Shown here piece after piece: positions 1 through 11,953 of a DNA stretch of 64,000 nt; position 1 is the stretch's first letter; each line of letters begins with the position of its first letter. The notes below the pieces were generated by a model. That model saw nothing but the letters and a program-made list of their open reading frames with translations, made no database searches and was not told the DNA's origin. The position numbers and the translations under genes were made by a program. The stretch comes from Carallia brachiata (Eukaryota > Streptophyta > Magnoliopsida > Malpighiales > Rhizophoraceae). The stretch spans positions 1,195,621-1,259,620 of the forward strand of contig JADCRB010000006.1 of the NCBI GenBank assembly GCA_021464245.1, read 5' to 3'.

Positions 1-737
1 ATTTAAAAAAATAACAATTATCTAGAATTTATAATCATAAAAAAAATTTAAATGTAGTTTATCATAGTTTTGACCAATCACCCCCCTCCGCCAAAAATTA
101 GATTTTTGTCTTAACTAAATTCTCTGTGCAATCAATTTCAAGTTTTTCCCACACTCAATTTTATATACACTAAAATTGGAGACCTACCCGTACTTTAAAT
201 ATTATTTTATCTTTAATTTTTGTTTTTAACTAATTTTTTTTAATTCTTTTGAGCAACTAAAACTTTTTTATTCTTAACTCTTGTAAATTTGTCATACATT
301 TTATTCTAAAAAAACTGTCTCATATCCCTAAAAAAATAAGGCTTTTATTATTTATAAAGTCATAAACTTTTGTCTTTTATTATCTGTTTTTTTTTATATG
401 TATGTAAACTTTGTCCAACCTAACAAAAATTTTTGGATTCATCACTACTCTAGATGGATCATGTGTACAATGTGGAACACTTCAATTTTCATTTATTGAT
501 ATCTTGATAATATGTATTTTAGTTTGGTCAAATGTTTAGTGTATTAAGCATAGTGTCGCATAATTATCTTGACAACATCTATAGTCCTAACAATAGATTC
601 TTATGTTTTTCTTAATGATGTCATATAAATATATTCATGATGTTTTGTATTCTCACAAGTAGAGTTGTGTAACATTATTAGTGTCATTGCAAAACTAAAG
701 TAGTGTGATGTGTTTCGTAAAATTACAATATTTTGGA
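1..737. other. AT-rich intergenic sequence, start of diffuse repeat field
   Basis: No coding region is supported here. From about 540 there are scattered degenerate copies of a short motif near TGTCATATA / TGTCGCATAA, the same motif family seen at 2714-3377, 5171-5865 and 7567-9100. The first 500 bases are plain AT-rich sequence with short homopolymers. Confidence 0.5.
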
Positions 738-746
738 CTTTATAAT

Positions 747-2704
747 AATGGGAATAATATTTTTTTGGGACACTAACTTTTGTTTAGTCCAATATTGGAT
801 CTTTATCTATAAAATCGATGAAATTGGTGCACAACTCTTAGGAAAAGTCTGAAATTGGGCCTTTCTGTCAATTGATCTGTTAAATGTTGATGGGGCTGTA
901 CAGTTGGACTTTGACGTGGCCAGGCAACTCCCATTTGTTAAAAAAAAAAGGCTAACTAGGATGAAATGAGCTGAAATGGTGGCCCAAATTTGAGACAATA
1001 ACTTTCGCTCTCCCCCAAAACAAAATCTCTCCACCCTAAAAAATAAAAGATTTTGAAGAAATGCACAAAAAATTAAAAAATTCAAAAAAATTTAAAAATA
1101 AATCAAAAAATTAAAAAGTTTGAAAAAATTGAAAGTAAAATTTCAAATTTCAAGAGAAAAAATTCAAAACTTATAAAGATAAATCGATAAAATATTTAAA
1201 AATTAAAATGAACAAAAACCTAAAAAATAACAAAAAGATAAAGAGCCTTCGCCACCAAAATGACAGGTTAACCTTGATTCATGGGTACTCTGGTGAAGAG
1301 GCAAGAGACATTGGCAGGTTACATTTGCAACTGAAGATGGAAGAGCAATGGAAGGGATCCCCAGTGTTACCAATTTCGTTTCATGACAGCCAGCGATGGA
1401 GGAGCAGAGGCACGCGAAAAAAGTCAACAGGCTATCGACGATGAGGCTTGAGATCAATGTGTTGATGGTGGGAAAGTACAAATCGGAGGTTGGCGAGACT
1501 TTCTGGTCTAGTATCGAATGTCAAAAATGGATGACAAAGCGACCACTGGCAGTTGAGCGAGCGAAAGAATAGCGGGAGTCTGGCAGGATTTTTGGCCTTT
1601 CTCAACCAGATTCTGGAGCATGGGTGCCATAGGAGTATAGATAAGCGCACGACGATTCGAAAAGAGGGACTTTTGGATGTTGCCAATGACCAGAGGCTGT
1701 ATACGACAGCAAGCATGGCGGTTGCAGGGGTAGCCCTGCGAGGCAACGACTACAGCGGCAAAAAACAATTTTTCTATAGGCTTTTTATGCAATTTTGGAG
1801 GTTTTTTTGTAATGTTTTAAAAATAAATCTGAAAAATTATAAAATTCTAAAAGTTTTTTTTATGATCTCTTCAGTCCTGTTATTCCAGTAAGAGTATCGG
1901 GTTGTCATTCTAATCTTGAAGTTCAAGAGGCCTGCCTTTCTCAGTTAACGAGGAGTCAAAGTGGAAAGTACTTCTCAGCGTGATATTTCGGTATCATAAG
2001 GCATTTTAGCTTGCCTACATGCTGGGGTAACAACTTTTTTAAGCATATGCTCCTTTTCCATAGAACCACTTGGATCAGCACCATCAGTTCTTTTAGTTCC
2101 ATTACAATTATTCCCAAGCCACAAGTCATGTTATGGCAAAAAGTTCCTTAAGTTGTTTAAAAATTTTTGGTTCTTATTTTAAATTTTAAGAAACTTCAAA
2201 ATGCTTTTCAGTTTCAATATACTTTTGTTAACTTTCAAATATTTCGTGGATTGGTCTTTAAAAATTTTGAATTCTTTATTGAAATTTTTATTTTAATTTT
2301 TTTCAAATTTAATAATTTTTTACAATTTATTTTAGAATTTTTTAATTTTTTTTGCTTTTTTTTAGAAAAGATAGAGAGAGTAGGGAAAGAGAGAGAGAGT
2401 TTCACAAGAATTAGTAGGAGAAGAGAAACTTTGTTTTTTACGGGAGAACGAAAGTTAGTGTCCTAGATTTAGACTGCCAAGTTAGCTCATTTTGTCTTTG
2501 TCATCCATTTTTTTAACAGATGGGAGTCGCCTGGCTACGCAAGCATTCAGTTGTACAACTATGTCGATATTTAACGAATTAATTGACAAAAAGACCCATT
2601 TTGAAACTTTTTCTAACGATTGTACACCAATTTCATTGATTTTGTTGATGGAGACCCAAAATTAGACTAAACAAAAGTTATTGTCCTAAAAATAAACCCA
2701 TCCC
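747..2704. mobile_element. Non-autonomous Mutator-like element A, long TIRs
   Basis: The two ends are inverted repeats of each other over several hundred bases. For example, ACTAACTTTTGTTTAGTC near 772 pairs with GACTAAACAAAAGTTA near 2665. A perfect 9-bp direct repeat, CTTTATAAT, flanks the element at 738-746 and 2705-2713, as expected for Mutator-family insertion. The subterminal parts are A/T-rich with an AG-rich stretch near 2370-2400. The centre, about 1240-1790, is clearly richer in G+C and holds overlapping open frames on both strands, none recognisable. No transposase is visible. The centre could be captured host sequence (Pack-MULE type), but that is inference. Confidence 0.75.
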
Positions 2705-2713
2705 CTTTATAAT

Positions 2714-3377
2714 GATAAGCCTCTTGTATTGGTAGTAGGCTTAGAATTTGTTTAATTATGCTTTAAAAAAATAATTATTTTTATTCATTGTGTCACTAAA
2801 AGGCATGTTTATGTTGTTTTAGACATGTAGCCATTGGTACATCAAGTTTTAATGAATATGCTTGGAGGCATTAATTTTTAAAGATACCACGAGAGTAATA
2901 TTGAAACGTTGCAACAAATGCATAAATTTGGTATTCAAGTGCAGAATCTTTTCGGTATATTATGGAAAATAAAATTATAAAATAAGGACTTCAAAAACAA
3001 TGGTAAACATCATGAGTCCATCAATACGGGCTGACCATATCAGTCGAAATTTGAGAAAAGATCATTAATGACATTCATAAAGATAATTTAATGGTGTCTT
3101 ATAATTTTGATGTACAGAGAAACGTTTTAATCGTGCCTTAATAGCATTGTTTATACACGTTAACTTGTCATATAGTTATGAAAATGATATTGTATAGATA
3201 TTTAATGGTGTTGTATAGTTGAAATAATAATGTCATAAATTTCACTAAATTTGTCATTTACGTTTTTAAAGGTGATGTAAACTTATTAACTGTGGCTTAA
3301 ATAATATGAAAAGTGTAATATAATAATTACTTGGGTCATATATTTCTTAAGAGTGTGGTATAGTTTTGTTAGTAGTG
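2714..3377. repeat. Diffuse degenerate short-repeat zone 1
   Basis: No gene. The stretch is built largely of imperfect copies of a motif such as TTGTCATATAGTTATG, GGTGTTGTATAGTT and GTGTGGTATAGTTTTG at irregular spacing of roughly 25-45 bases. It is interrupted at 3378 by element B, whose target duplication lies inside one such motif. Confidence 0.5.
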
Positions 3378-3386
3378 TCGTATATG

Positions 3387-5161
3387 GGGATAAGTCCTAA
3401 ATTAGGCCACTAACTTTTCGATTGAACAAATCTCAGTCACTAACTTTAAAAAGATTTAATGTAGGTCACTTATATTAATAAAAGTTCGTAATTTGGTTAG
3501 TTAGTTTGTTTCCGTTAAAAGTTTTGTTATTTGATGACATGTTGCGTGATGTGGCACTATGAGTCAGCTTATTTTACTGACGTGGTTGAAAACTTTTCTC
3601 TCTCCTGTTGTTGATGTGGATATAAAATATCTCTCTTATCTTTCTCATCTTCTCTTTTCCATCTAACGAAGAACGTCTTTCCTTTTTCTCACTCTAAACC
3701 TAACTATCCGAGCCCTAAAAATCACTAGACTAGAGAATAAAAGGCAGCCAACAAATTCCTTCTGTCTATTTCAATCCCACTTGTTCGTTGTTGCTTTTCT
3801 AATAGCAAGCATGAAGTTGACGTCCAGTCGGAATGAGATTTGGTAAGAGTTACTAGGAGGTCAAAGGTTAGAATTGAATGGCCTGGTCAGTGGTCACAAC
3901 TCACAACAAAGGATCTAAGTGGAAAGGTGTCTGCGGCGATGTAATTGAAGACTTTTCATATTGGTAGATGGAGATTTGAAGAACAGTGCTTGTAGTTACA
4001 AATAACAAAATACAAATTTTTGTCATCCAAAAAGGAAAAAGCAATACAAATTTTTGCTTCTCTGCTTTGGGACTAGATAAACAACAATAATTTTATATTC
4101 TCATCCATGGTAAAGTTTTATTTTTTTTTTTCTAAGCAAAAAATTCCCATATTTTTTACACGCTTTTCAAGGTTTTTTTTTTTTAGTGTTTTGGGGTTTT
4201 TATTTTGGGGGTAGGGGGTTCGACGATTTTGGAGGTATTGAAAAATAGTTGTAAAGATGATTAGGTGGAGGCCATGGCCATTACAGGTTTTGAGGAAGTA
4301 CGAGGTGAGGTTGGTTGTCTAGAGGATGGAAGGGTGGGATTTGGTGGTGCGGGATGCTACATCTCATCAGCGGTTGATGGGAAAAAATCTGAGAAATTAA
4401 TGGTGGAGATTCGGTGGAAAGTCTCTAAAGTGGCATTGAATCCGTTGAGGCGGATGGTGAAGAGGAATTTGACCTGAGAAGTGAAGAGTTCGTACGAGGG
4501 AAAAGGCGTCGTGGAGTGGCGCTAAATCAACATTCGGACTCCCCTGTACACTTAACTATTTGTTGGAGTCCCGTATGCATTTGATCTTCGTGGAGGAGGA
4601 CTTTGGGTCTTGTAGATGCTCTACTTCTTGTTGTTCTTGTTTTTGTTCTTTGGTTGCCTTTGTCGATACTACTAACGATGATGATAATAAGAATTGAGTT
4701 TGAATTTAAGTTGGTCAATCTTTCTGTCTTTGAGTTTTGGTTTCGATGATCGATCATTTTTTTTTCTTTTTGTATTGAATTTTAAATTGAGGCTACGAGA
4801 GGCTGGATGAGACGATGACTTTGATTTTTAGGGCCGCTAAACAGTAAGGTTTAGAGTGAGAAAGAGGGAAGGATGTTCTTCGTCAGATGGGAGCGAGAAG
4901 ATGAAGAAGATGCGAGAGATATTTTATGTCCACGTCAGCCATAAGAGAGAGAAAAGTTTTTAACATGTCAGTAAAATAAGTTTACTCACAGTTTCACGTG
5001 ATGTGACACGTCAGCAGATAACAAAACTTTCAACAGAACCAAACTTACTGACTTAATTGCGAACTTTTATTAATAGAAGTGACCTACATTGAACTTTTTT
5101 AAGTTAGTGACTGACATTTGTCCAATCAAAAAGTTAGTGACCTGATTTGGGACTTATCCCA
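3387..5161. mobile_element. Non-autonomous Mutator-like element B, ~200-bp TIRs
   Basis: The left end begins GGGATAAGTCCTAAATTAGG and the right end is its near inverse complement, finishing at GGACTTATCCC. The similarity runs for about 200 bases (left 3387-3600, right 4955-5160). Flanking 9-bp direct repeats TCGTATATG (3378-3386) and TCGTATGTG (5162-5170) differ at one base. The interior (3600-4950) has no recognisable transposase. An open frame at 4265-4477 has no family match that I recognise. Terminal GATAAGT and subterminal CACTAACTT motifs are shared with elements C and D. Confidence 0.8.
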
Positions 5162-5167
5162 TCGTAT

Positions 5168-5470
5168 GTGTTTATTGGTAAAGGCATGTGTGAATGCTTA
5201 CTATCAATTGTTAAGTTTTAATTTTTACTCAAGCAGGCAACTAATATAAATAGTTGATATTGGTTTTTGCACTTTTAGATATTAGTTTGTTTTCATACTT
5301 GAAATTTTGGCCTCTATCTTACTTTTCTCTATACATCTACATGAATATTATTCTTAAGGCCGAATACTGTGATCCACGGAAGCCAATTATACCAAGTTGT
5401 GCTGTGATATTATGATCCACCAAAGTCCCCCCCAAAGTGGAGTAGCAAACTTGGTTGAGAAAAGTGTAAC
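5168..5470. repeat. Ancient direct duplication, copy 1
   Basis: This segment aligns by eye, with many substitutions and small indels, to 8436-8710 in the same orientation. Shared landmarks are GCATGTGTGAA, TATTAGTTTGTTTTCATA versus TATTAGTTAGTTTTCATA, TTGGCCTCTATC versus TTGGCCCCTATC, and CCCCAAAGTGGAGTA in both. It is a component of the repeat background rather than of the inserted TIR elements. Confidence 0.6.
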
Positions 5471-5865
5471 AGAATAATTAAACAATGTGATAAAGCTTGA
5501 TTGGTTGACCATAATAGGTGACCTAACTGTGTTAAAATGAAGATGTCTATTTTCAACTAATTAAGTTGTTGTATAGTTTTCTTAAATGTTTTGTATTGTT
5601 TCTTTATGTTTGGTATGGTTTTCTTAATAACTTCATAATATTTCCTTAGACGTGTGGTAAAGTTTTTATACAGCTATTCATACTTTTCCTCAAAGGTACT
5701 GTATAAATGTATTTGCAATCTTGTATAGATTCCTTAAAAATGTCATATAATTTTATTAAAGCGTTATATATTTTGGTGTCGTGTACTTTCTTTTGATGAC
5801 GTTTCGTTTTTATACATGTTATATATTGTTTGAAAAGTTTCAGTAATGATGTCTTATATCATCAC
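5171..5865. repeat. Diffuse degenerate short-repeat zone 2
   Basis: No gene. Positions 5171-5470 form one copy of a longer repeat that recurs at about 8436-8710. From about 5560 to 5865 there is a run of imperfect units such as TTGTATAGTTTTCTTAAATG and AATGTCATATAATTTTATTA with a period near 30-36 bases. The zone ends at the target duplication of element C. Confidence 0.5.
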
Positions 5866-5874
5866 AAAACTGTC

Positions 5875-7557
5875 GAGTTAAGTACTTTTTTAGGTTAATA
5901 ACTCTCCAAAAGTCTCAAAATGAGTTAGTAACAAAAAAAATTCTGTTTTAGGTCAGTATCATTAAAAAAGTATGTCAGTGGGTCATTAACCTGAATTTCG
6001 TCAAATCTACCGTTAACTAATGATGTGGCGCCTACGTGTAAGCATAACAAGGCGGTCCAGCATAATAGGTCCGGATATTTTGTTGACATGGAAAATAACT
6101 TATCTACGTTAGCTAATATCGATAATATGATTGTTCACATATGGGTCTATAACTTTTTCCCAAACAATGTTTTCTCTCATCCACTTCTCTTTCTCCTCGC
6201 CGAATTGAAAGCCTCCTCTGTAACGCTGAATTACCTAATAAAAATGATGCATGAATTTGGGAAGAAAAAAAAAAAGAGACAACCTTTTAAAAAATTTTGA
6301 GACAATCACTCACTTCATACCAATTGATTTTTACAAAAAAAAAAAACATGAAATTAAAATTAAAATTAAAATTAAAAAATGCCATCTCAGAAATTGATTG
6401 AGAAATCATCCCCAATACCAAAAATCATCCACACCTTTCAACATACAAATTTCAGTTTTTATTTTTTTTGGAAAAATCGTAATAGTATAGTTCAACTGGT
6501 ATATATCTCCAATTTTCACATCCTAATTTTCTTCGTCTTTAGAAAAAAAAAAACAGTGCAAAGAGATAAGGGGAAAACGATGGATAAAATAAAGGGACAA
6601 AACTCGATTAAGGAATAATAATATTAATATTAATAATAGTAAATATTTAGCAGCACTCACATTGTGTTTGTGGTCATGGTTCTTGTCTTTGTTCGTTTCA
6701 TCAAGGTCGCCGTCATAGTCTTACGCTAGAGAAGGTTCGAACCGAATAGTGTTTTTGGCCCACTTAATTATCTTCGCAACCTTATCATCATCATCATCTT
6801 TTTCTTCTCTTTTATGATTGTCATCAACTTCGTTAACTAATCGACGAATACCGCAGGCGTGCCGTAGCTATAGTAGTAGGATCAAGATCTTCTGGCAGCA
6901 GTGGTGGTAGTGGTGATTTGGACTATGTGGTTTTAGATGGCGGTGATTGATTGGGAGACTTGGAGGATATGGTGGAATTGGTACTAGGAGATTTCAAAAG
7001 GGTTTAGATTTGAGGGCTTGGAAATGACGGTCAAAATTTGAAGAATTTGTTTGAGATGATTTGGGATGGGTTTTGGAAAATGATGTTGAAATTGAAGATG
7101 AGACTTGGTTGAAGGATGAGAAACAGAACGTGAGGAAAAAATTTTTTTTTTCCCTTCACAAATTAGTTTGTTATCTTTTTCAGGTGATTTGGAATTATAG
7201 AGGGGGTTACAATGAGGTTCCAGTGCAGTGAGGGGAGAGAGAGGCGAGGAGAGAGAAGAAACCTTTAGGAAAAAAGTTACTAACCTATAGGTAAATAAGC
7301 ACGTCATCAACATTAGCTGACGTGAATAAGATATTCTCCATGTCAACAAAATATTTTCACCTATCATACTAGTATTGTTAGGTCGTGCTTACACGTAGGG
7401 GCCGTGTTGCCAATTAATGGTAGATTTGACAGAATTTGACTTAGTAACTCACTCGCGTACTTTTTTTAACGATACTAACCTAAAACGTAATTTTTTTTGT
7501 TACTAACTTATTTTGAGACTTTTGGAGAGTTAATAACCTAAAAAAGTACTTAACCCC
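5875..7557. mobile_element. Non-autonomous Mutator-like element C, ~190-bp TIRs
   Basis: The left end GAGTTAAGTACTTTTTTAGG pairs with the right end CCTAAAAAAGTACTTAACCC, and the inverted similarity continues to about 6060 and from about 7375. Flanking 9-bp repeats AAAACTGTC (5866-5874) and AAAACTATC (7558-7566) differ at one base. The interior holds a G+C-richer block at about 6680-7130. A minus-strand open frame at 6984-7367 is serine- and proline-rich but matches no family I recognise. No transposase is visible, so the element is non-autonomous. Confidence 0.8.
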
Positions 7558-7566
7558 AAAACTATC

Positions 7567-9100
7567 ATATACTTTTCACAAGAGTATCACATATTTGTTA
7601 AAAGTGTCATATTATTTTTTCAATAACATCATTTATTGAAGTCTTCTAAATTATTTGTATAGTTTCAAATTCTATTTGATGAAATATTTTTTTTGGTCCA
7701 AATAATTAAGCCTCATCAAAAGAAAAAATTTTTTTTTTGACAAGTTGTCGATTGTTAATACTATATAAATGGATCACCACTTAGTTATAAGATATTATCA
7801 TTACCACTGAGACTATTACACCCAAAACAAAAGAAGTGGCATTTGCTAGCAACAATATAAGCTCAACATCATAGACTAGCCATTTCATAGGAGGTGTTGT
7901 TAAAAGTTCATAAATTGTAAATGGAAGAGGTAATATTTATTGAGTGTTTTGGTTTAACAATGCTTCATACCAAAAAAGAAGGGAGTTACGTATAATTTGA
8001 AGGCATAATTGCATGTAGAAAATATGAGATGTGTCGTGCATATTCATTAATAGTATCATACATTTAACAAAATCGTGTCGTATAGTTTCTTAAGGGTATT
8101 ATAGTCTTATCTTAGCTGGCCTATGCCATCCGCAAAGTGTCGTATATAACCACCACCATTGTCATTATATCTATGAATTGTCATATAGCTTTGTCACTAG
8201 TGATATGTATATATCTACAAAGTATTGTATAGGTTATCGACTTAAGTCTGACCATAAATAGCTAGGAGAAATGGCTAAATTTAGTTGACCACAAAAGACT
8301 AGTCGAAACAAAACAGAATAATTGAACAGTATAAGAAAGGTTAGAAAGTTAATCACTATGAGTGATCTTGATGGCTTCCATGTCTCTTTTTAATGTCCCA
8401 CTTGTGAACAATTGCAGCAATGGTGATATAATAGAATGTTGATAAGTGCATGTGTGAACACCAACTATCACTTGTCAAGTTTTGTTTTGTGATTAGACAA
8501 GCAATTGATATTATTATTTTTTTCACCATTACATATTAGTTAGTTTTCATATTTGAAATCTTGGCCCCTATCCTACTTTCCTTTATACGTATACAAGGAT
8601 GCTCTTCTTCACGTAGTAAAGTGTAGTCCACTGGAGCTAATCATACTAGGTTATGTTGTGGTATTGTGGTCCGCACAAGTCCCCCAAAGTGGAGTAACAA
8701 AATTGACCTACTATAATAGCCAAGGAAACAATAATAGAATGATTGAACTGTGTGAGAAAGCACGATCAGTCAATTACAATTGGTGACCTAACTATATCAA
8801 AATAGAAATGGTTATTCTAAACTAATTAAGTTGTCGTATATATATCTTAGAAGTGTCATATAAATTTCCTAAAAGTGTTGACAATTCTCCTTAAAGGCAT
8901 TGTATAATTTTTTGAAGCTATTGTGCAGTTTCCTTAGATGTGTTATATAGTTTATTTAATAATGTCATATTGTTCCTTAGATGGGCCGTAAAATTTCTGT
9001 GAAGCTGTCATACTTTTCTTTAAAGGCATCCTGTAGATTTTTCAGAGGTGTCATATAGTTTTCCTTAGAGGTATTGCACTAACTAGCTGAAGTAGTTTGT
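7567..9100. repeat. Diffuse degenerate short-repeat zone 3
   Basis: No gene. Degenerate units are densest at 8040-8240 and 8820-9080, for example GTGTCGTATAGTTTCTTAAG, AAGTGTCATATAAATTTCCT and GGTGTCATATAGTTTTCCTT. The unit orientation is the same as in zones 1 and 2, and spacing is about 30-36 bases. Positions 8436-8710 carry the second copy of the duplication listed separately. Confidence 0.5.
8436..8710. repeat. Ancient direct duplication, copy 2
   Basis: Direct-repeat partner of 5168-5470 (see that entry). Both copies are followed by the degenerate GTGTCATATAGTTTTCTTA-type units, so the duplicated unit probably includes the short-repeat run as well. An open frame at 8553-8786 falls mostly inside this repeat and is not credible as a gene. 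Confidence 0.6.
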
Positions 9101-9599
9101 TCATCACATTATATATATATTCAAATGTCAAATACCAATGTTAACCAAAGTTGTTTTGGAGGATTAGTCAAATTTTGTGAATAATAATAAAGATAAATTA
9201 TTATTTTTATTTTGGCAAGTTATATGAATACATTATTTGATTAAATTATTATTGAATACATCAACATGTTTTTATTTTTCCACATAGTATTTGCATGTAT
9301 AGATGTAATTGAATATGTGAAAGTAAAGAAAATGAAAATAGTATCACTATATAATCTATATTGGTCATGTGGAAGCTTTTTAAAAAATCTATATAGTAAA
9401 TAAGTGTCATATTAATTTTTTTTACATTTATTCCTCATAAAATATTCATTAATATACTACTAAGATAAAATAAAATTAAAAAGATAACTCATTGCACGAA
9501 ATTCTTACATTCAATAAAATATAATTTTAAAAAGCAAAATTATAAATCCTAAAACTCAAAAAGAAGTATGTGAAAGGAAACAAAAAAGTAGTTCTCAAA

Positions 9600-9780
9600 A
9601 AACAAAGAAGAAAATAACTTTTATCAAAAAGAAATGAAGCATTTGATAGAAAAAACAAAAAACAAAAAAGAGCAAAGATAGGATATTTGCTAATTTTGAG
9701 TCTCGAATTCGAGACCAGAACAAGGAGGAACATAGGGGACAAAATACCCCTACCACTAGGCTGATGGGCATTATTTGCAA
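9600..9780 (-). mobile_element. tRNA-derived SINE-like unit
   Basis: Read on the minus strand, the sequence starts near 9773 with AGCCTAGTGGTAGGGG, which fits an RNA polymerase III A box. It is followed about 40 bases later by GGTCTCGAATTCGAGAC, which fits a B box. A T-rich tail follows, down to about 9600. This layout is typical of plant SINEs. No convincing target duplication was found, so the 3' boundary is approximate. The B-box region is also a perfect 16-bp palindrome (9700-9715). Confidence 0.45.
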
Positions 9781-11183
9781 AAGTTTAGGCGAATGGTTAT
9801 AAAAAGAAAACTAAGGTCTGGCTATCTACATCAGTCCTGCCACAACGTCCACAAACACCATTCTGAAGTCTCAACTGATCTGCCATAGTTTCCTCATCAG
9901 TTAGCCTCCATCTCTCACGACGATATCCATGATCAACCCCGTTTCTCTCACACTTTTCTTCCCGGACCAATTAATTAATTTAAAATTTTTATTAATTAAT
10001 AAATGAATAAATAATTAATTGTTTAATTTATTTGTGGAAAGAGAAATTGGTTTTTGGTGATTTGAGGTGTTGGAAATTGCAAAAAACTTGTATCTTGCGG
10101 AGGTGTAGGTAGTAAAGACTGATGGTGTGGGGTTGGAGTACATTGTAGGGATTTTGGTGTTTGAGATATTGGAAATCTGGGTTGATCTTGTAGAGACAGA
10201 GTAGAGAGAGAGAGAAAGAAAGAAAAAAAAATTAGAGAGCTTTTAGAGAAAGAGAAATTTATTTTTTTTCAGAAAGTGAGGTGCTACCATATTATTGACA
10301 AATATCATGGATTTAAAAAAGAAAATCTGTAGAATACCATAAATAAAAGCATATTGATATTCTTATCCTTACAGCTCAAAAAACAATTATGCCCAAAATT
10401 CATGTAATTACCAACTAACCCCTAACTGCATCCTTTCAGCCTATTGGTCCAGGTAGTTTGTGGCTCTTTGTGGATACTTAGTTGTGGATATGTAGTGGCC
10501 TTCATTTAATAAATTCTTAAAAATTATAACCTTTCTTACTATGCTATTCTAACAAAATTCAGATTTTAATGATGGCAGTCTTTCTTAGTATTCTATTAAA
10601 ATTAGAATTGTAATTTCAATAAATTTTAGAATTTTCATATTCATATAGTTCACTTTTTCACATTATAAAAGCACAAGATACTTTGTTTGCATTGTTAATT
10701 TTTGTTTTTTTTTTAAAACTAGATTTCTCAATTTTAAGGTTTAGTTTTTTCATTCAAACAGTTACTCATCAAAATTAGTGCTTATAATTGATTGCAGTTA
10801 TTTTAATTTTTTGTTTGATTTTTTTTTATTATAATTGATCTATTGCTAGAACCATTGATCTAATATCTATCAAATACATATGTTTTGCGGGTCTAATTGT
10901 TTGGATAGTGCCCAGCCAACTTCTCGTTAAACATTGTGCTTGTTCAATTTTTATTTTTTTTTCGTTTTTTCTGTTTAACTGTGGAATCTGGTACATTATA
11001 TTTCTGATTGTAGGCTAATTTTTCCGTTGTAGTCTAATCAGATACAATTGTAGTCTAATCGGAAACCACTGTGCTATAATTTTATTTTATTAAACAATTG
11101 TAGTTCTAATTTTTTGTTTAATATGTATCAAATACATTATGGTAGAATCAGATTTGGCTATTTTGGCAGTCCAAACTCCCAAA
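9781..11183. other. AT-rich intergenic sequence
   Basis: No gene is supported. There are short A+T-rich inverted motifs (ATTAATTAATTT near 9970), an AG-rich run at 10200-10255, and two near-identical pieces TTGTAGTCTAATC around 11020-11060. Nothing here resembles a known coding domain. Confidence 0.4.
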
Positions 11184-11953
11184 TCTATATATATATATAT
11201 TACTATATTTTTTTTCTTAGATTTATTGAAAATAAACTAAAAAAGCATGGATTATAATGTATCGATTAAATATGTCTAGATCACGTTATTGTTTTCGTGA
11301 AGTTAAACTAGAGCTTTACCCTTGCGTTCAAAAATAAGCTAGAGCACTTCTCCCCTTCTTCCTTCTTGGCCGCATAGCCTTGTTGGTTTAGTCAATACAC
11401 GCACCTCAATTTGTTTTTGTTCCTAAACCTTTTGTGCCTGAGAAACTAATCTCTGTTATGTTGTCTATTTGCGTCGGCTTTCTTGCTGCATTAGATTTGA
11501 CTTTTTGTTCCATACATTGTTAATTTGGGACTTTAGAATTTATACGTTTGGCTATTTTAGCATTTGGAATATATATGGAGTTCTCGTTAAGGTTCAGACT
11601 TATAATAAATTATTATAATTTACTTATTCTTTTATTACATTATTCTTTTTTATTATTTTAATTAATTTTCTCAATTTTAGATTTTAATTTTTTCATCAAA
11701 TAATTTCTCATCAAGATCAGTGTTTATTATTTGATTAAAGATATTATAGTTATTTTATTTTTTTAATTATAGATTTTCTATTATTTTTTATTTTTTAACT
11801 GTATGTTTTAAATTTAGTAAAACAATATTTGTTTATTGCATTAAACAAAAACAGTTTTTTTCATATCATTGTGCGTTGAATATTAAAAAAATATATAATT
11901 AACAATCTAAAAAATATTTATTGATCTCGCGCATCGCGCAAGTTATTTACTAG
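11184..11953 (+). mobile_element. Helitron-like element 1
   Basis: The 3' end is characteristic: a G+C-rich hairpin (CTCGCGCATCGCGCAAG, 11926-11942) on an A+T background, followed by TTATTTACTAG ending in CTAG at 11950-11953 and then a T. The best matching 5' end is TCTATATATATA at 11184, preceded by A. That gives the A|T insertion context expected for Helitrons. No Rep/helicase is present. The 3' end is reasonably secure; the 5' end is a candidate only. Confidence 0.45.

Noticed and set aside
6984..7367. 127-codon minus-strand frame inside element C
   Set aside because: Ends in the TIR and has no recognisable domain; at best it is a captured untranslated region, so it was not called as a gene.
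540..9090. Interpretation of the short-repeat field as CACTA-transposon subterminal repeats
   Set aside because: All units face the same way and no CACTA termini or 3-bp target duplications were seen at either side.
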